From NCBI GenBank assembly GCA_900542085.1, contig UQMK01000007.1, positions 18,382-82,381 on the forward strand: 64,000 bases of DNA. The letters are read 5' to 3'. The stretch comes from an uncultured Collinsella sp. GTDB lineage: Bacteria; Actinomycetota; Coriobacteriia; Coriobacteriales; Coriobacteriaceae. Both the position numbers and the translations under genes were made by a program. Numbering within the stretch: the first letter of the stretch is position 1; every line of letters starts with the position of its first letter. Positions 43,128 through 51,998 of this stretch are shown piece after piece. Below the pieces are notes generated by a model, which had not been told where the DNA came from, did no database searches, and saw only the letters and a list, made by a program, of their open reading frames with translations.

Positions 43128-44396
43128 ATGAATACCGACCTGATTGATATCAAGATTCGCGCCGTCGAGGGTGGCGTTACGGCAGCGGCCGGCTTTAAGG
43201 CCGCAGGCATCCATGCGGGATTCCGGAAGAATCCCGAGCGCTTAGACTATGCGCTCGTCATGCCCGATAAACCCTGTCCCGGCGCCGGCGTGTTTACGAC
43301 CAACCGCTTTTGCGCGGCGCCCGTGCAAGTGAGCCGTGCCAACCTGGGCGGTGCCGACAAGGGTTACGGTATCATCGCCGGCGTTTCGGTCAACTCTGGC
43401 AATGCCAACGCCGCCACGGGTGAGACCGGCCTTGCATGCGCGCGCGAGACGTGCAGCATCGCATCGCAGGTCATCGGCTGCGAGCCCCAGCAGATTCTGG
43501 TTGCCTCCACGGGCGTGATTGGCCAGATTCTGCCGATCGACACGTTTGAGACCGCCATTCCTGCTGCCTACGAGGCGCTCTCCGCCCACGGTGGCGCCGA
43601 TGCCGCTCGCGCCATCATGACGACCGATACGCACTCCAAGGAGTATGCCGTTCGCTACCGCAGTGAGGCTGCGGGCCATGCGGGCAACGCCTATACGGTG
43701 GGCGGCATGTGCAAGGGCTCGGGCATGATCATGCCCAATATGGCCACCATGATCGCGGTCATTACGACCGATGCTCCCGTCGAGCCGGCGGCGCTCCACG
43801 CCCTGTTGCTCTCGACCGTTAAGCAGACCTTCAATAAGGTGACGGTCGATTCCGATACCTCGACCAACGACACCTGCATCATGCTTGCTTCTGGCGCTGC
43901 TGCCGCTGATACCGAGGCTATCGTCGAGGGCACTGACGCCTTTGACGAGTTGGCATTTGCCGTGCACGAGGTGTGCGAGAGCCTGGCGCGCAATATCGCC
44001 GCCGATGGTGAGGGCGCATCCAAGCTTGTTACGGTCAACGTTACCGGCGCCGTGAACGACGAGGAGGCCGATATCGCCGCCCGTGCCGTTTCCAACTCGC
44101 CGCTCGTTAAGACCTGCATCGCCGGCCACGACTGCAACTGGGGCCGTGTTGCTATGGCGCTTGGCAAGTGCGGCGTGAAGTTTAATCAGGAAGACGTTTC
44201 CATCGACATGATGGGCATGCCTGTCTGTCGCGACGGTCTGGCTGTTTCCTTTGACGAGGACGAGGCTCTGCGACGTTTTGAGGCGTCCGAGATCGTGATC
44301 TCGGCCGACCTGGGTGCAGGCGACGCGGCAACGACCGTGTGGACCTGCGACCTCACGCACGAGTACATCTCCATCAACGGCGACTACCGTTCCTAG
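43128..44396 (+). CDS. argJ: Glutamate N-acetyltransferase / ornithine acetyltransferase ArgJ
   Basis: 422 residues, ATG 43128 behind AAGGAGCCG. The precursor is cut by itself before the Thr in PNMATMIAVITTDAP, making alpha and beta chains. SVNSGNANAATG, MCKGSGMIMPNM and the C-terminal ADLGAGDAATTVWTCDLTHEYISIN are family marks. It recycles the acetyl group from acetylornithine to glutamate and so starts and closes the cyclic arginine route. Whether it also uses acetyl-CoA cannot be told. No argA gene is in the window. Confidence 0.96.
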   Translation: MNTDLIDIKIRAVEGGVTAAAGFKAAGIHAGFRKNPERLDYALVMPDKPCPGAGVFTTNRFCAAPVQVSRANLGGADKGYGIIAGVSVNSGNANAATGETGLACARETCSIASQVIGCEPQQILVASTGVIGQILPIDTFETAIPAAYEALSAHGGADAARAIMTTDTHSKEYAVRYRSEAAGHAGNAYTVGGMCKGSGMIMPNMATMIAVITTDAPVEPAALHALLLSTVKQTFNKVTVDSDTSTNDTCIMLASGAAAADTEAIVEGTDAFDELAFAVHEVCESLARNIAADGEGASKLVTVNVTGAVNDEEADIAARAVSNSPLVKTCIAGHDCNWGRVAMALGKCGVKFNQEDVSIDMMGMPVCRDGLAVSFDEDEALRRFEASEIVISADLGAGDAATTVWTCDLTHEYISINGDYRS

Positions 44397-44477
44397 ATTC
44401 CGGGCACGCTGCGCATCTTGCCGCGATTGCGGACAGCGGAGCACGGCGCGATAACGATACGAAAGACGAGGCAGATT

Positions 44478-45458
44478 ATGAAATTCGCACGCGATTGTCG
44501 TTCGAGCGAATCCAACGAAGCAACCGCGCAGCTGCTGTTCGAAGCGCTGCCGTGGATTAAGAACCTGACCGGCAAGACGGTTGTTATCAAATATGGCGGA
44601 GCCGCCATGGTTGATGAGCAGCTGCGCCGCGACGTGATGAGCGACATCGTTTTGCTCAAGATCATCGGTATGCGCCCCGTCATCGTGCACGGCGGCGGCA
44701 AGGCTATCAACGAGGCGCTGAGCCATTACGATATTCCCGTCGAGTTTAAGAACGGCCAGCGCGTGACCACGCCGGCGACTATGGATATCGTGCGCGAGGT
44801 GCTGGGCGGCAAGGTTAACCAGGAGCTGGTTGCTGCCATCAACCACCACGGCAACCTGGCCGTGGGCGTGTCGGGCAGCGATGCCGGCACGCTCATCGCC
44901 GAGCCGCTCGACCCCGAGCTCGGTCGCGTGGGCAAAGTGACGCACGTCAACACCGACTATATCGAGCGCTTACTCGATAGCGAGTACATCCCCGTCATCG
45001 CTACCGTCGCGGCGGGGGAGGACGGCGGTTTCTTCAACATCAACGCCGACACCGCCGCCGGTGCCGTTGCCGCGGCGCTCCACGCGCATAAGGCGATCTT
45101 TTTGACCGATGTCGATGGCCTGTACAAGGACTTTAGCGACAAGGACTCGCTTATCTCCAACCTAACGCTCGACGAGGTTAACGAAATGCTCTACGGCGGC
45201 GAGGTCGATAAGGGCATGATTCCCAAGCTGCGCGCGGCCGTCGATGCGCTTACCGGCGGCGTATTTCGTGCCCACATCATTAACGGTACTACGCCGCATT
45301 CGCTGCTCCTGGAGCTGCTGACCGATGCCGGCGTCGGCACCGTGATCCATTCCACCGAGACGGCTTACGAGTTCGATACGCATCCGCATCCGCTTTCGAC
45401 GTTTGCTGCGCGTCTGACCGAAAACCTTGACGAGGTCGAGAAGCTTCAGACGGTCTAG
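44478..45458 (+). CDS. argB: Acetylglutamate kinase
   Basis: 326 residues from ATG 44478, behind CGAGGCAG; a farther in-frame TTG or ATG adds only poorly conserved residues. ArgB phosphorylates N-acetylglutamate. KTVVIKYGGAAMVDEQL, PVIVHGGGKAINE, the GRVGKVTHVNTDYIERLLDSEYIPVIATVA block and INADTAAGAVAAALHAHKAIFLTDVDGLY are complete. The tail is about 25 residues longer than the E. coli enzyme, and an N-terminal helix is present as in arginine-sensitive kinases, so feedback inhibition is likely. Confidence 0.95.
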   Translation: MKFARDCRSSESNEATAQLLFEALPWIKNLTGKTVVIKYGGAAMVDEQLRRDVMSDIVLLKIIGMRPVIVHGGGKAINEALSHYDIPVEFKNGQRVTTPATMDIVREVLGGKVNQELVAAINHHGNLAVGVSGSDAGTLIAEPLDPELGRVGKVTHVNTDYIERLLDSEYIPVIATVAAGEDGGFFNINADTAAGAVAAALHAHKAIFLTDVDGLYKDFSDKDSLISNLTLDEVNEMLYGGEVDKGMIPKLRAAVDALTGGVFRAHIINGTTPHSLLLELLTDAGVGTVIHSTETAYEFDTHPHPLSTFAARLTENLDEVEKLQTV

Positions 45459-45526
45459 CCGGCTCAAAATTGCTACGCCATTACGCCCAAACTCCGCGCT
45501 ACCTGGCGCTTAACGAAAGGTATCTC

Positions 45527-46807
45527 ATGTCACTTGCAGCACAACAATCGCTCGAATCCTACTACGTCATGCACACCTTTGGTCGCTCGCCGGTCGAGTT
45601 TGTCGAAGGCCGCGGCATGAAGCTCACCGGCGACGATGGCCGCGAATACCTCGATTTTCTTGCCGGCATCGGCGTGTGCAGCCTGGGCCACGGCAATCCG
45701 GCAGTGCTGTCGGCGCTCGAAGCTCAGACCAAAAAGCTCCTGCATGTCTCCAACTATTTCTACATCGAGCAGCGCGGCCAGGTCGCGGCGCTGCTGTCCA
45801 AGCTTGCCAACGACGACGTAGATGGTGCGTGCGTGCTGGCCGACGCGATTGTCGCTGGCGACGAGACCGCGGCGGCGCTTGGCGCTCCGGCTGCGGGCGA
45901 GCAGGTGTGGGAGACGTTCTTTGCCAATTCTGGTGCCGAGGCCAACGAGGGCTCGATGAAGCTCGCGCGTCTGTACGCCAAGCGTGCCGGCAACGGAGGC
46001 AACACCATCGTGTGCATGCGTGGCGGCTTTCACGGTCGTACGCTCGAGACCATTGCCGCGACCATGCAGGATTGGCTGCAGGACAGTTTCCGCCCGCTGC
46101 CGGGTGGCTTTGTGGCCTGCACGCCCAACGATGTAGATGAACTGCGCGCAATCTTTAAGCAGTTGGGCAGTGAGATTTGCGCCGTGATGCTCGAGCCGAT
46201 TCAGGGCGAGAGCGGCGTGCATCCCATGACCGAGGAATTTATGGCTGCGGCGCGCGACTTGGCGCACGAGGTGGGTGCCGTGCTTATCGCCGACGAGGTC
46301 CAGTGCGGTATCTTCCGCACGGGTAAGCCGTTTGCGTTCCAGACCTATGGTGTGGAGCCCGACATTATGAGCCTTGCCAAGGGCATTGCCGACGGCGTGC
46401 CCATGGGCGCCGTGGTGGCAAAGAAGGAGATCGCCGACGTCTTTAAGCCCGGCGATCATGGTTCGACCTTCGGTGGTAGCTGCTTGGCCATTGCGGCGTG
46501 TGCTGCGACGCTCTCCGTGCTCGTGCGCGGCGATTTTGCCGAGCATGCTGCCAAGGTGGGTGCTTATATGGAGCAGGCGCTGGCTAAGCTTCCGCATGTG
46601 GTAGAGGTGCGTGGTCGCGGCCTGATGCTCGGCTGCGATCTGGACGATGCCGCGGGTGATGCACACGACGTTGTAGCCCGTGCATTGGGGGCTGGTGTCG
46701 TGATCAATGCTACGGGCGCACATACGCTGCGTCTCCTACCGCCGCTCGTGTGCGAGGAAGCCGACGTGGACAGCCTAATCGAGATCCTGTCGGACGTTTT
46801 GGCCTAG
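45527..46807 (+). CDS. argD: Acetylornithine aminotransferase
   Basis: 426 residues, ATG 45527 behind GAAAGG. ArgD makes N-acetylornithine using pyridoxal phosphate. FFANSGAEANEGSMKLAR, RGGFHGRTLETIAATMQ, LIADEVQCGIFRTGKPFAF and IMSLAKGIADGVPMGAV, with the Schiff-base Lys in LAKG, are all seen. Between the LLSKLAN helix and the WETFFANSG strand there is an insertion of about 35 residues rich in Asp and Ala that most family members lack. It is the last gene of the arg cluster; the tRNA-like repeat region follows. Confidence 0.94.
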   Translation: MSLAAQQSLESYYVMHTFGRSPVEFVEGRGMKLTGDDGREYLDFLAGIGVCSLGHGNPAVLSALEAQTKKLLHVSNYFYIEQRGQVAALLSKLANDDVDGACVLADAIVAGDETAAALGAPAAGEQVWETFFANSGAEANEGSMKLARLYAKRAGNGGNTIVCMRGGFHGRTLETIAATMQDWLQDSFRPLPGGFVACTPNDVDELRAIFKQLGSEICAVMLEPIQGESGVHPMTEEFMAAARDLAHEVGAVLIADEVQCGIFRTGKPFAFQTYGVEPDIMSLAKGIADGVPMGAVVAKKEIADVFKPGDHGSTFGGSCLAIAACAATLSVLVRGDFAEHAAKVGAYMEQALAKLPHVVEVRGRGLMLGCDLDDAAGDAHDVVARALGAGVVINATGAHTLRLLPPLVCEEADVDSLIEILSDVLA

Positions 46808-46834
46808 CGCCATCAGACATAGCAATTTGGAGCA

Positions 46835-46919
46835 GGTTCGAATCCCCCTGCACTGGGCACAAAAACGAAAGGCCCCCATTTCTGGGAGCCTATCAAATCA
46901 ATGGTGGGCGATGAGGGAT
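46835..46919. repeat. 85-bp direct repeat of the tRNA-Val 3' end and terminator, left copy
   Basis: Imperfect copy of 47020-47104, also 85 bp. It contains GGTTCGAATCC, the AGGCCCCCA terminator hairpin and TGGTGGGCGATGAGGGAT, which on the minus strand is the last 15 bases of the tRNA plus CCA. The rest of the 279-bp gap between argD and the tRNA is GC-rich with several small hairpins (for example GCGGCTTCGCCGC at about 46926-46938). Confidence 0.75.
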
Positions 46920-47019
46920 GTCCGCGTGCGGCTTCGCCGCCCGCCCTCGCTTCGGGCCTGCGGCCCTCGCGTGCTGCGCTGGAAAACGCTTCGCGTTTCC
47001 TCAGCTCCGCACCCTGTCG

Positions 47020-47104
47020 GGTTCGAATCCCTCTGCGATGGGCCCAAAAACGAAAGGCCCCCATAGCTGGGAGCCTATCAAATCAGTGGTGGGCGATGAG
47101 GGAT
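47020..47104. repeat. 85-bp direct repeat of the tRNA-Val 3' end and terminator, right copy
   Basis: Copy that overlaps the intact tRNA-Val gene (47087-47104) and its terminator. It matches 46835-46919 with few mismatches. The match stops in the T-loop region, a common integration point for tRNA-targeting elements. Confidence 0.75.
47046..47076 (-). terminator. Terminator of tRNA-Val
   Basis: Minus strand: AGGCTCCCA-GCTA-TGGGGGCCT, with one U-G pair, then TTCGTTTTT. Confidence 0.8.
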
Positions 47105-47162
47105 TCGAACCCCCAGCCTTGTGCGTGTAAAGCACCTGCGCTAACCGTTGCGCCAATCGCCC
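47087..47162 (-). tRNA. tRNA-Val (UAC anticodon)
   Basis: Acceptor GGGCGAT/ATCGCCC, D-arm GCGC/GCGC, anticodon loop TTTACAC (anticodon TAC, valine), T-arm with GGTTCGAATCC, discriminator A and an encoded CCA (47087-47089). The first base pair of the anticodon stem is a G-A mismatch. The 3' end is duplicated at 46835-46919. Confidence 0.93.
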
Positions 47163-47219
47163 GCAGGGATTGAGTATAGCGGAAACCCTGCGTGGTTCAC
47201 CGCTAATTCATAACGAAAA

Positions 47220-49088
47220 CTAAGCGGCGACTTTAGCGCCCTTGTCCTCGTCGATAAAGAAGCGCTTGTACCAAATGAGGAACGTCAGCGTGGTATAGAT
47301 CTTGCGCTGGTTGAGCGCACGGCCCTCAAAGTGATCGTCGAGCAGTTTCATGAGCGCATCGGTGTCAAAGAAATCAGCGGCCCACGGTGCGGTGAAGTAT
47401 TCCTTTACGTAGTCGTAGTACTTTTGCTGGCGCAGCCAGAACTTGACCGGTACGGGGAAGCCCACCTTCTTGCGCGTTGCCCACTCGTCGGGCAGCGTGC
47501 GGTTGGCGGCGTGACGCAGGACGAGCTTGCAGCCTTCTTCGTTAACACGGTAGTTGGCGGGAATGTGCTCGGCAAACTCCATGACCTTCTTGTCCAGGAA
47601 CGGGACGCGAAGCTCCAGAGAATGCGCCATGCACATCTTGTCGGCCTTGAGCAGGATGTCGCCCGGCAGCCACATGTTCATATCCAGATACTGTTTCTTG
47701 GAAAGCTCGCAGCAGTTGGGAACCTGCTTGTAGTACTCGGCGCACATCTCGGCGGCGTTCTTGCCGGTGTCATAAGCGGGCTTGAGCACCTCGTCGACCT
47801 CGGAGGGATCGAACACCTTTGCCTGACCCACATACCAGCGCTCGGGAACCTCGGCGCATTTCGTCAGGAAGTTGTGACCCTTAAAGTAGGGGAGATGCTG
47901 AACGAGTGAGCCCAGGGCGCGACGTACACCGAGCGGCACGCGCTTCTTAAAGGTGCGCATCTCGGGGGTGTCCTCGTACCACTCATAGCCGGCAAACAGC
48001 TCGTCGGCACCCTCGCCCGAAAGGACGACGGTGACCTCCTTGGAAGCCATCTGCGCCAGATAGTACAGCGGCACGCTGGACAGGTTCGATTGCGGCTCGT
48101 CCATGTGGTACTGGATATCGGGCAGTGCATCAAAGAACTCGTCGGCGGTAATCATCTTGCGCACGTTCTTGATGCCCAGCTTGTCGGAAAGCTCGGCGGC
48201 GTAGTTGGTCTCGTTGAAGTTCTTGTAATCGAAGCCGACAGAATACGTGGTGTCGGGCATGAGACAGGCGGCAATGTAGCTGGAATCGACACCGCCAGAA
48301 AGGAACGAGCCCACCTTAACATCGGCGATTCGGTGCGCAGCGACGCTTTCGTGCACGACCTTGTCGCACTCGTCCACGTACTCCTCGAAGGTCTTGGAGT
48401 TGTCGTCAGTGAAGTCACAGCTCCAGTAACGCTTGATGTCCATGGTGTTGGTCGTCAGGTCATACGTAAAGCAATGCGCCGGGGCAAGCTTGAACACGCC
48501 CTTAAAGAAGGTCTCCTCCGTGGCAGGGAATTGCAGCGTCAGGTAGGGGCGCAGCGCGTCGTGGTTGACAGCCTTCTCAAACTTGGGATGGTCCAGGAAG
48601 CTCTTGATCTCGGAGCCAAACAGCAGCGAGCCATCGGATGCCTGGTAGTAATAGAACGGCTTGATACCAAAGATGTCACGAGCACCAAAGAGTTTGTTCT
48701 TGTTCTGGTCGTGAATCACGAACGCGTACATGCCGCGCAGACGGTTGACCAGGTCCTCGCCCCACTCCTCGTAACCGTGTACCAGGACTTCGGTATCAGC
48801 GTTGCAGTGGAAGGCGTAGCCGGCCGCCTCCAGCTCGGCGCGAAGCTCCTGGAAGTTGTAGATCTCTCCGTTGAAGACAATCGTGACCTTGCCGTCGTCG
48901 CTCGACATGGGCTGGGCTCCAGCTTCGGAAAGATCGAGAATCGAAAGACGACGAAAACCAAGGGCAACGTTGTCGACGATATGCTGGCCGCCCATATCGG
49001 GACCACGGTGGATGATGCGATTCATCATGGCCGTGAGAACCAGCTCACTCTGTTCATCTGTACCGGTAAAACCGACAAAACCGCACAT
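47220..49088 (-). CDS. asnB: Asparagine synthetase (glutamine-hydrolysing)
   Basis: 622 residues from ATG 49088 (minus strand) behind AAAGGATC; Cys2 must be exposed as the catalytic nucleophile (MCGFVGF). The N-terminal glutaminase has IIHRGPDMGG, RRLSILDLSEAGAQPM and FNGEIYNFQELR. The synthetase half has SFLSGGVDSSYIAA (PP-loop) and VLSGEGADELFAGYEWY. It makes asparagine from aspartate, glutamine and ATP. The length fits the AsnB1 type. Its leader contains a terminator-like hairpin (49213-49258) and a 9-bp palindrome (49121-49141). Confidence 0.95.
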   Translation of the reverse strand: MCGFVGFTGTDEQSELVLTAMMNRIIHRGPDMGGQHIVDNVALGFRRLSILDLSEAGAQPMSSDDGKVTIVFNGEIYNFQELRAELEAAGYAFHCNADTEVLVHGYEEWGEDLVNRLRGMYAFVIHDQNKNKLFGARDIFGIKPFYYYQASDGSLLFGSEIKSFLDHPKFEKAVNHDALRPYLTLQFPATEETFFKGVFKLAPAHCFTYDLTTNTMDIKRYWSCDFTDDNSKTFEEYVDECDKVVHESVAAHRIADVKVGSFLSGGVDSSYIAACLMPDTTYSVGFDYKNFNETNYAAELSDKLGIKNVRKMITADEFFDALPDIQYHMDEPQSNLSSVPLYYLAQMASKEVTVVLSGEGADELFAGYEWYEDTPEMRTFKKRVPLGVRRALGSLVQHLPYFKGHNFLTKCAEVPERWYVGQAKVFDPSEVDEVLKPAYDTGKNAAEMCAEYYKQVPNCCELSKKQYLDMNMWLPGDILLKADKMCMAHSLELRVPFLDKKVMEFAEHIPANYRVNEEGCKLVLRHAANRTLPDEWATRKKVGFPVPVKFWLRQQKYYDYVKEYFTAPWAADFFDTDALMKLLDDHFEGRALNQRKIYTTLTFLIWYKRFFIDEDKGAKVAA

Positions 49089-49120
49089 GCAAGATCCTTT
49101 CTGCTGACGGCTCAGGTGTA

Positions 49121-49141
49121 CTGCCGCAAGGATTGCGGCAG
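49121..49141. promoter_or_regulatory. Palindrome in the asnB leader
   Basis: CTGCCGCAA-GGA-TTGCGGCAG, perfect 9-bp arms, 33 bases before the asnB start codon and next to a minus-strand TTGACA (49146-49151). It could be an operator or an mRNA hairpin. Confidence 0.45.
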
Positions 49142-49212
49142 CTGATGTCAAATAATCTTTACTATCATGCCAATCTTTTGTTTCGTGATAGGGCATAAGC
49201 GCCGAGCGAACC

Positions 49213-49258
49213 GAAAAAACCACGTCCCGATCTTCAGGCGAAGCGGCGGGACGTGGTT
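49213..49258 (-). terminator. Terminator-like hairpin in the asnB leader
   Basis: On the minus strand AACCACGTCCCG pairs with CGGGACGTGGTT (12 bp), followed by TTTTTT. No gene ends here: upstream on this strand lies only the divergent gap. It could work as an attenuator. A possible minus-strand promoter TTGCAT-17-AATAAA lies at 49326-49354. The 399-bp gap to murE holds these and nothing else clear. Confidence 0.6.
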
Positions 49259-49487
49259 GCGAACGCTATGTTAAAGAACAGCACCCAGATTTCCTTGGTT
49301 TTACACGGGGTGAACACTGTTGTCATTTATTCGACCACGGCACAGTCCATGCAATTTTTTAGAAGGCTGTGATGCGCGCAAGGTCAGGTGGCATATTAGG
49401 ATGGTTGATAATACAGAATGTTTCATCGTTTCTGCCGCGGGACGTCTTCTGCCCTTTAAGGCTGAATTTAGCGAGAGAGGTCTTTGT

Positions 49488-51005
49488 ATGTCGAGTCCGA
49501 CACAAGAGAAGCTAACTCTGATGCGCTATATAGAGTTGCTCGAGGAAGATGACCTTGTTGTTTCCAGACCGAGCGCTTCGTGCGACCAGCGCATTGAGTT
49601 TGCGACTGATGACTCGCGCCAGGTGCGTCCGGGCACGTTGTTTGTCTGCAAAGGCCGTGCGTTTAAGCGCGAGTACCTGCTTTCGGCAATCGCCGATGGC
49701 GCCGTGGCATACGTTTCCGAGGTCGATTACGATGTTGATCTTCCCGCGGTGATTGTGAGCGATATTCGTCGCACGCTCGCCGTGGTGGCAGATGCCTTTT
49801 ATGGGCACCCGTCGGGTAAGGTGAAGGTCTGCGCCTTTACAGGCACCAAGGGCAAGTCGACCTGCAGCTTTTATCTGCGCGGCATCCTCGCCAACGAGGC
49901 CAAGCTTACGGGCTGTCATCGACCCGCTCTTAATACGGGCATTGAGTTCGACGACGGCATCGAGACGGGCCCTTCCAAGCTGACGACCCCCGAGTCCTTC
50001 CTTTTGCAGTCGCGTATCGCACATGCCGCCGAGGCGGGCGCTCCGTGGCTGGTCATGGAGGCGTCGAGCCAGGGCCTCAAATACGAGCGTACAGGCAAGA
50101 TTGACTTTGAAGTGGGCGCCTTTACCAATATCGGTGAGGACCATATCTCGCCGATCGAGCACCCCACGCTCGAGGATTACTTTGCCAGCAAGCTCAAAAT
50201 CTTCTTGCAGAGCCGTTTTGCCGTGGTCAATCTCGATATGGATAAGGTCGATCGCGTGCTCGAGGCGGCATCTCGTTGCGAACGTACGGTGACGTTCTCC
50301 CTGACCGACGAGCGTGCCGACGTGCTTGCGCTGGCGATTCGCAATGGCGACTGCGGCGTGGTGGCAACGGTGCGCACGCCCCGTTTTACGCGTGACATTG
50401 TGATTCCCACGCCGGTTAAGTTCAATGTGTCCAACGCGCTTGCCGCTATTGCCTGCGCCGAGGCCCTGGGCATTTCCGAAGAGGGTATCGTCCATGGCTT
50501 TGAGGGCGTCTTCGTTCCCGGTCGTATGGAGCTCTATCCGTCCGTATCGGGCAAAATCCTGGGCATCGTCGATTTTGCACATAACGGCATGAGCCTCGAG
50601 ACACTCCTGCGCGACTTGCGCGAGAACTATCCCGAGCGCGAGCTGGCGGTTGTATTTGGCGCTACGGGCGGTAAGGGTGTTGATCGACGCACCACGATGG
50701 GCATCGCCGCTGGCAAGTATGCCGACCGAATCGTGATTACCGAGGATGACCCCGGCCCCGAGGATGTCGAGGACATCTGCGCCGAGATCGCGCGCAACGT
50801 TCAAGCGCAGGGAAATGATAACTGGCAAATCGTGACTGATCGCGTTGCCGCTATCGAGACTGCCGTGCGCGAAACTGTCCGTCCTGCCGTGGTCATCGTG
50901 ACCGGTAAGGGCGAGGAAGAGTGTATGCTGCGCAAGAACGGACCCGAGCCTTGTGAGCGCGACGGTTCGATTCTCAAGCGCACCCTTGCGGCGTACGACG
51001 CCTAG
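49488..51005 (+). CDS. murE: MurE-family Mur ligase (UDP-MurNAc-tripeptide synthetase)
   Basis: 505 residues from ATG 49488 behind GAGAGAGG. ATP motif FTGTKGKSTCSFYL, then LTTPESFLLQ, MEASSQGLKYERTGKIDFEVG and FTNIGEDHISPIEHPTLEDYF, and C-terminal RMELYPSVSGKILGIVDFAHN. It adds the third amino acid of the cell-wall peptide. The selectivity motif is DDPG (TEDDPGPEDVEDI), not the DNPR that marks meso-diaminopimelate enzymes, so lysine or ornithine is more likely. HAD, murI and rph follow on the same strand. Confidence 0.87.
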   Translation: MSSPTQEKLTLMRYIELLEEDDLVVSRPSASCDQRIEFATDDSRQVRPGTLFVCKGRAFKREYLLSAIADGAVAYVSEVDYDVDLPAVIVSDIRRTLAVVADAFYGHPSGKVKVCAFTGTKGKSTCSFYLRGILANEAKLTGCHRPALNTGIEFDDGIETGPSKLTTPESFLLQSRIAHAAEAGAPWLVMEASSQGLKYERTGKIDFEVGAFTNIGEDHISPIEHPTLEDYFASKLKIFLQSRFAVVNLDMDKVDRVLEAASRCERTVTFSLTDERADVLALAIRNGDCGVVATVRTPRFTRDIVIPTPVKFNVSNALAAIACAEALGISEEGIVHGFEGVFVPGRMELYPSVSGKILGIVDFAHNGMSLETLLRDLRENYPERELAVVFGATGGKGVDRRTTMGIAAGKYADRIVITEDDPGPEDVEDICAEIARNVQAQGNDNWQIVTDRVAAIETAVRETVRPAVVIVTGKGEEECMLRKNGPEPCERDGSILKRTLAAYDA

Positions 51006-51035
51006 ACCAGCCCCTTCTATGTAAACGGAGTGACC

Positions 51036-51947
51036 ATGTCCCACAACATCCTGCCGACCGTTGCCGAGCTTTCAGGCGAGGTGCGCGAGCGTCTTGCCAA
51101 GGTCAAGTATGTCTTTACCGATCTGGACGCCACGATGCTCGCCCCCGGCTCGTGTGTACTGCGCGATAACGACGGCAATCCCTCGACCAAGCTCGTCGAG
51201 GCGGTTGTCGCGCTCGCTCGTGCCGGCATCCAGGTGGTCCCCACCTCGGGTCGCAATCGCACCATGATCCATGAGGACGCCCGCGTGCTCGGCCTCAACT
51301 CCTACATCGGCGAGATGGGCGGCCTGGTCATGTACGACCTCAAGGCCAACGACTGGGAGTACCTGACGGGCGACATGCCCTACGACCCCGCCTGCGGTCT
51401 CACGCCGCACCAGGTGATCGAGCAGACCGGCGTGTGCGAGAAGATCCTTGCCCGCTGGCCGCACAAGATCGAATACCACAACGACATGTCGACCGGCTAC
51501 AAGTACCGTGAGGTCACCGTCGGCATGCGCGGCGATGTGCCCGACGATGAGGTCCAGGCCATCCTGGACGAGGCCGGCTGCGGTCTGGTCTGGGCTTGCA
51601 ACGGTCATCTGACTCACCTGTCCAAGCCGACGACGCTCGAGCTTAATTGCGTCGAGGACGGCCGCGCCTTCAACATCAATCCGGCGGGTCTCAACAAGGG
51701 CGTTGCCATTGCACGCTTCTGCGAGCACCTGGGGATCGAGCGCGAGGAGACGCTCGCGCTCGGCGACTCCGAGTCCGACTTCTACATGGCCGACCACGTG
51801 GGCATGTTCTGCCTGGTCGAGAACGGTCTGACGAGCGCCGGTGCCCCGGAGTTCTTGGACGCCTGCGACAATGCCTATATTACGCGCGGCAAGATTGTCG
51901 ACGGTTGGGTGGCAACGGCCGAGCTGTTGGTCGCGGCCCGTTCGTAG
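51036..51947 (+). CDS. HAD-superfamily phosphatase (Cof-like)
   Basis: 303 residues from ATG 51036, behind ACGGAGTG. YVFTDLDATMLAPGSC holds the nucleophile Asp and acid Asp, with Ala in place of the usual Gly of DLDGT. TSGRNRTMIHEDARVLGL and the late LALGDSESDFYMADHVGMF (magnesium) complete the family. The cap region (about 95-220) is large. It lies 30 bases after murE and 51 before murI, so a cell-wall-linked substrate is possible but unproven. Confidence 0.88.
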   Translation: MSHNILPTVAELSGEVRERLAKVKYVFTDLDATMLAPGSCVLRDNDGNPSTKLVEAVVALARAGIQVVPTSGRNRTMIHEDARVLGLNSYIGEMGGLVMYDLKANDWEYLTGDMPYDPACGLTPHQVIEQTGVCEKILARWPHKIEYHNDMSTGYKYREVTVGMRGDVPDDEVQAILDEAGCGLVWACNGHLTHLSKPTTLELNCVEDGRAFNINPAGLNKGVAIARFCEHLGIEREETLALGDSESDFYMADHVGMFCLVENGLTSAGAPEFLDACDNAYITRGKIVDGWVATAELLVAARS

Positions 51948-51998
51948 CGCGACGCATCACGCATGGTCGCATTTTTCGAGAGAGAATCTGGTGAGGTA

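Noticed and set aside
46820..46866. A plus-strand tRNA ending near 46860
   Set aside because: Only a T-arm-like GGTTCGAATCC segment is present; no D-arm or anticodon arm can be folded upstream.
46827..47173. Small open frames in the tRNA-Val repeat region
   Set aside because: They arise from repeated tRNA and terminator sequence and have no protein-like features.
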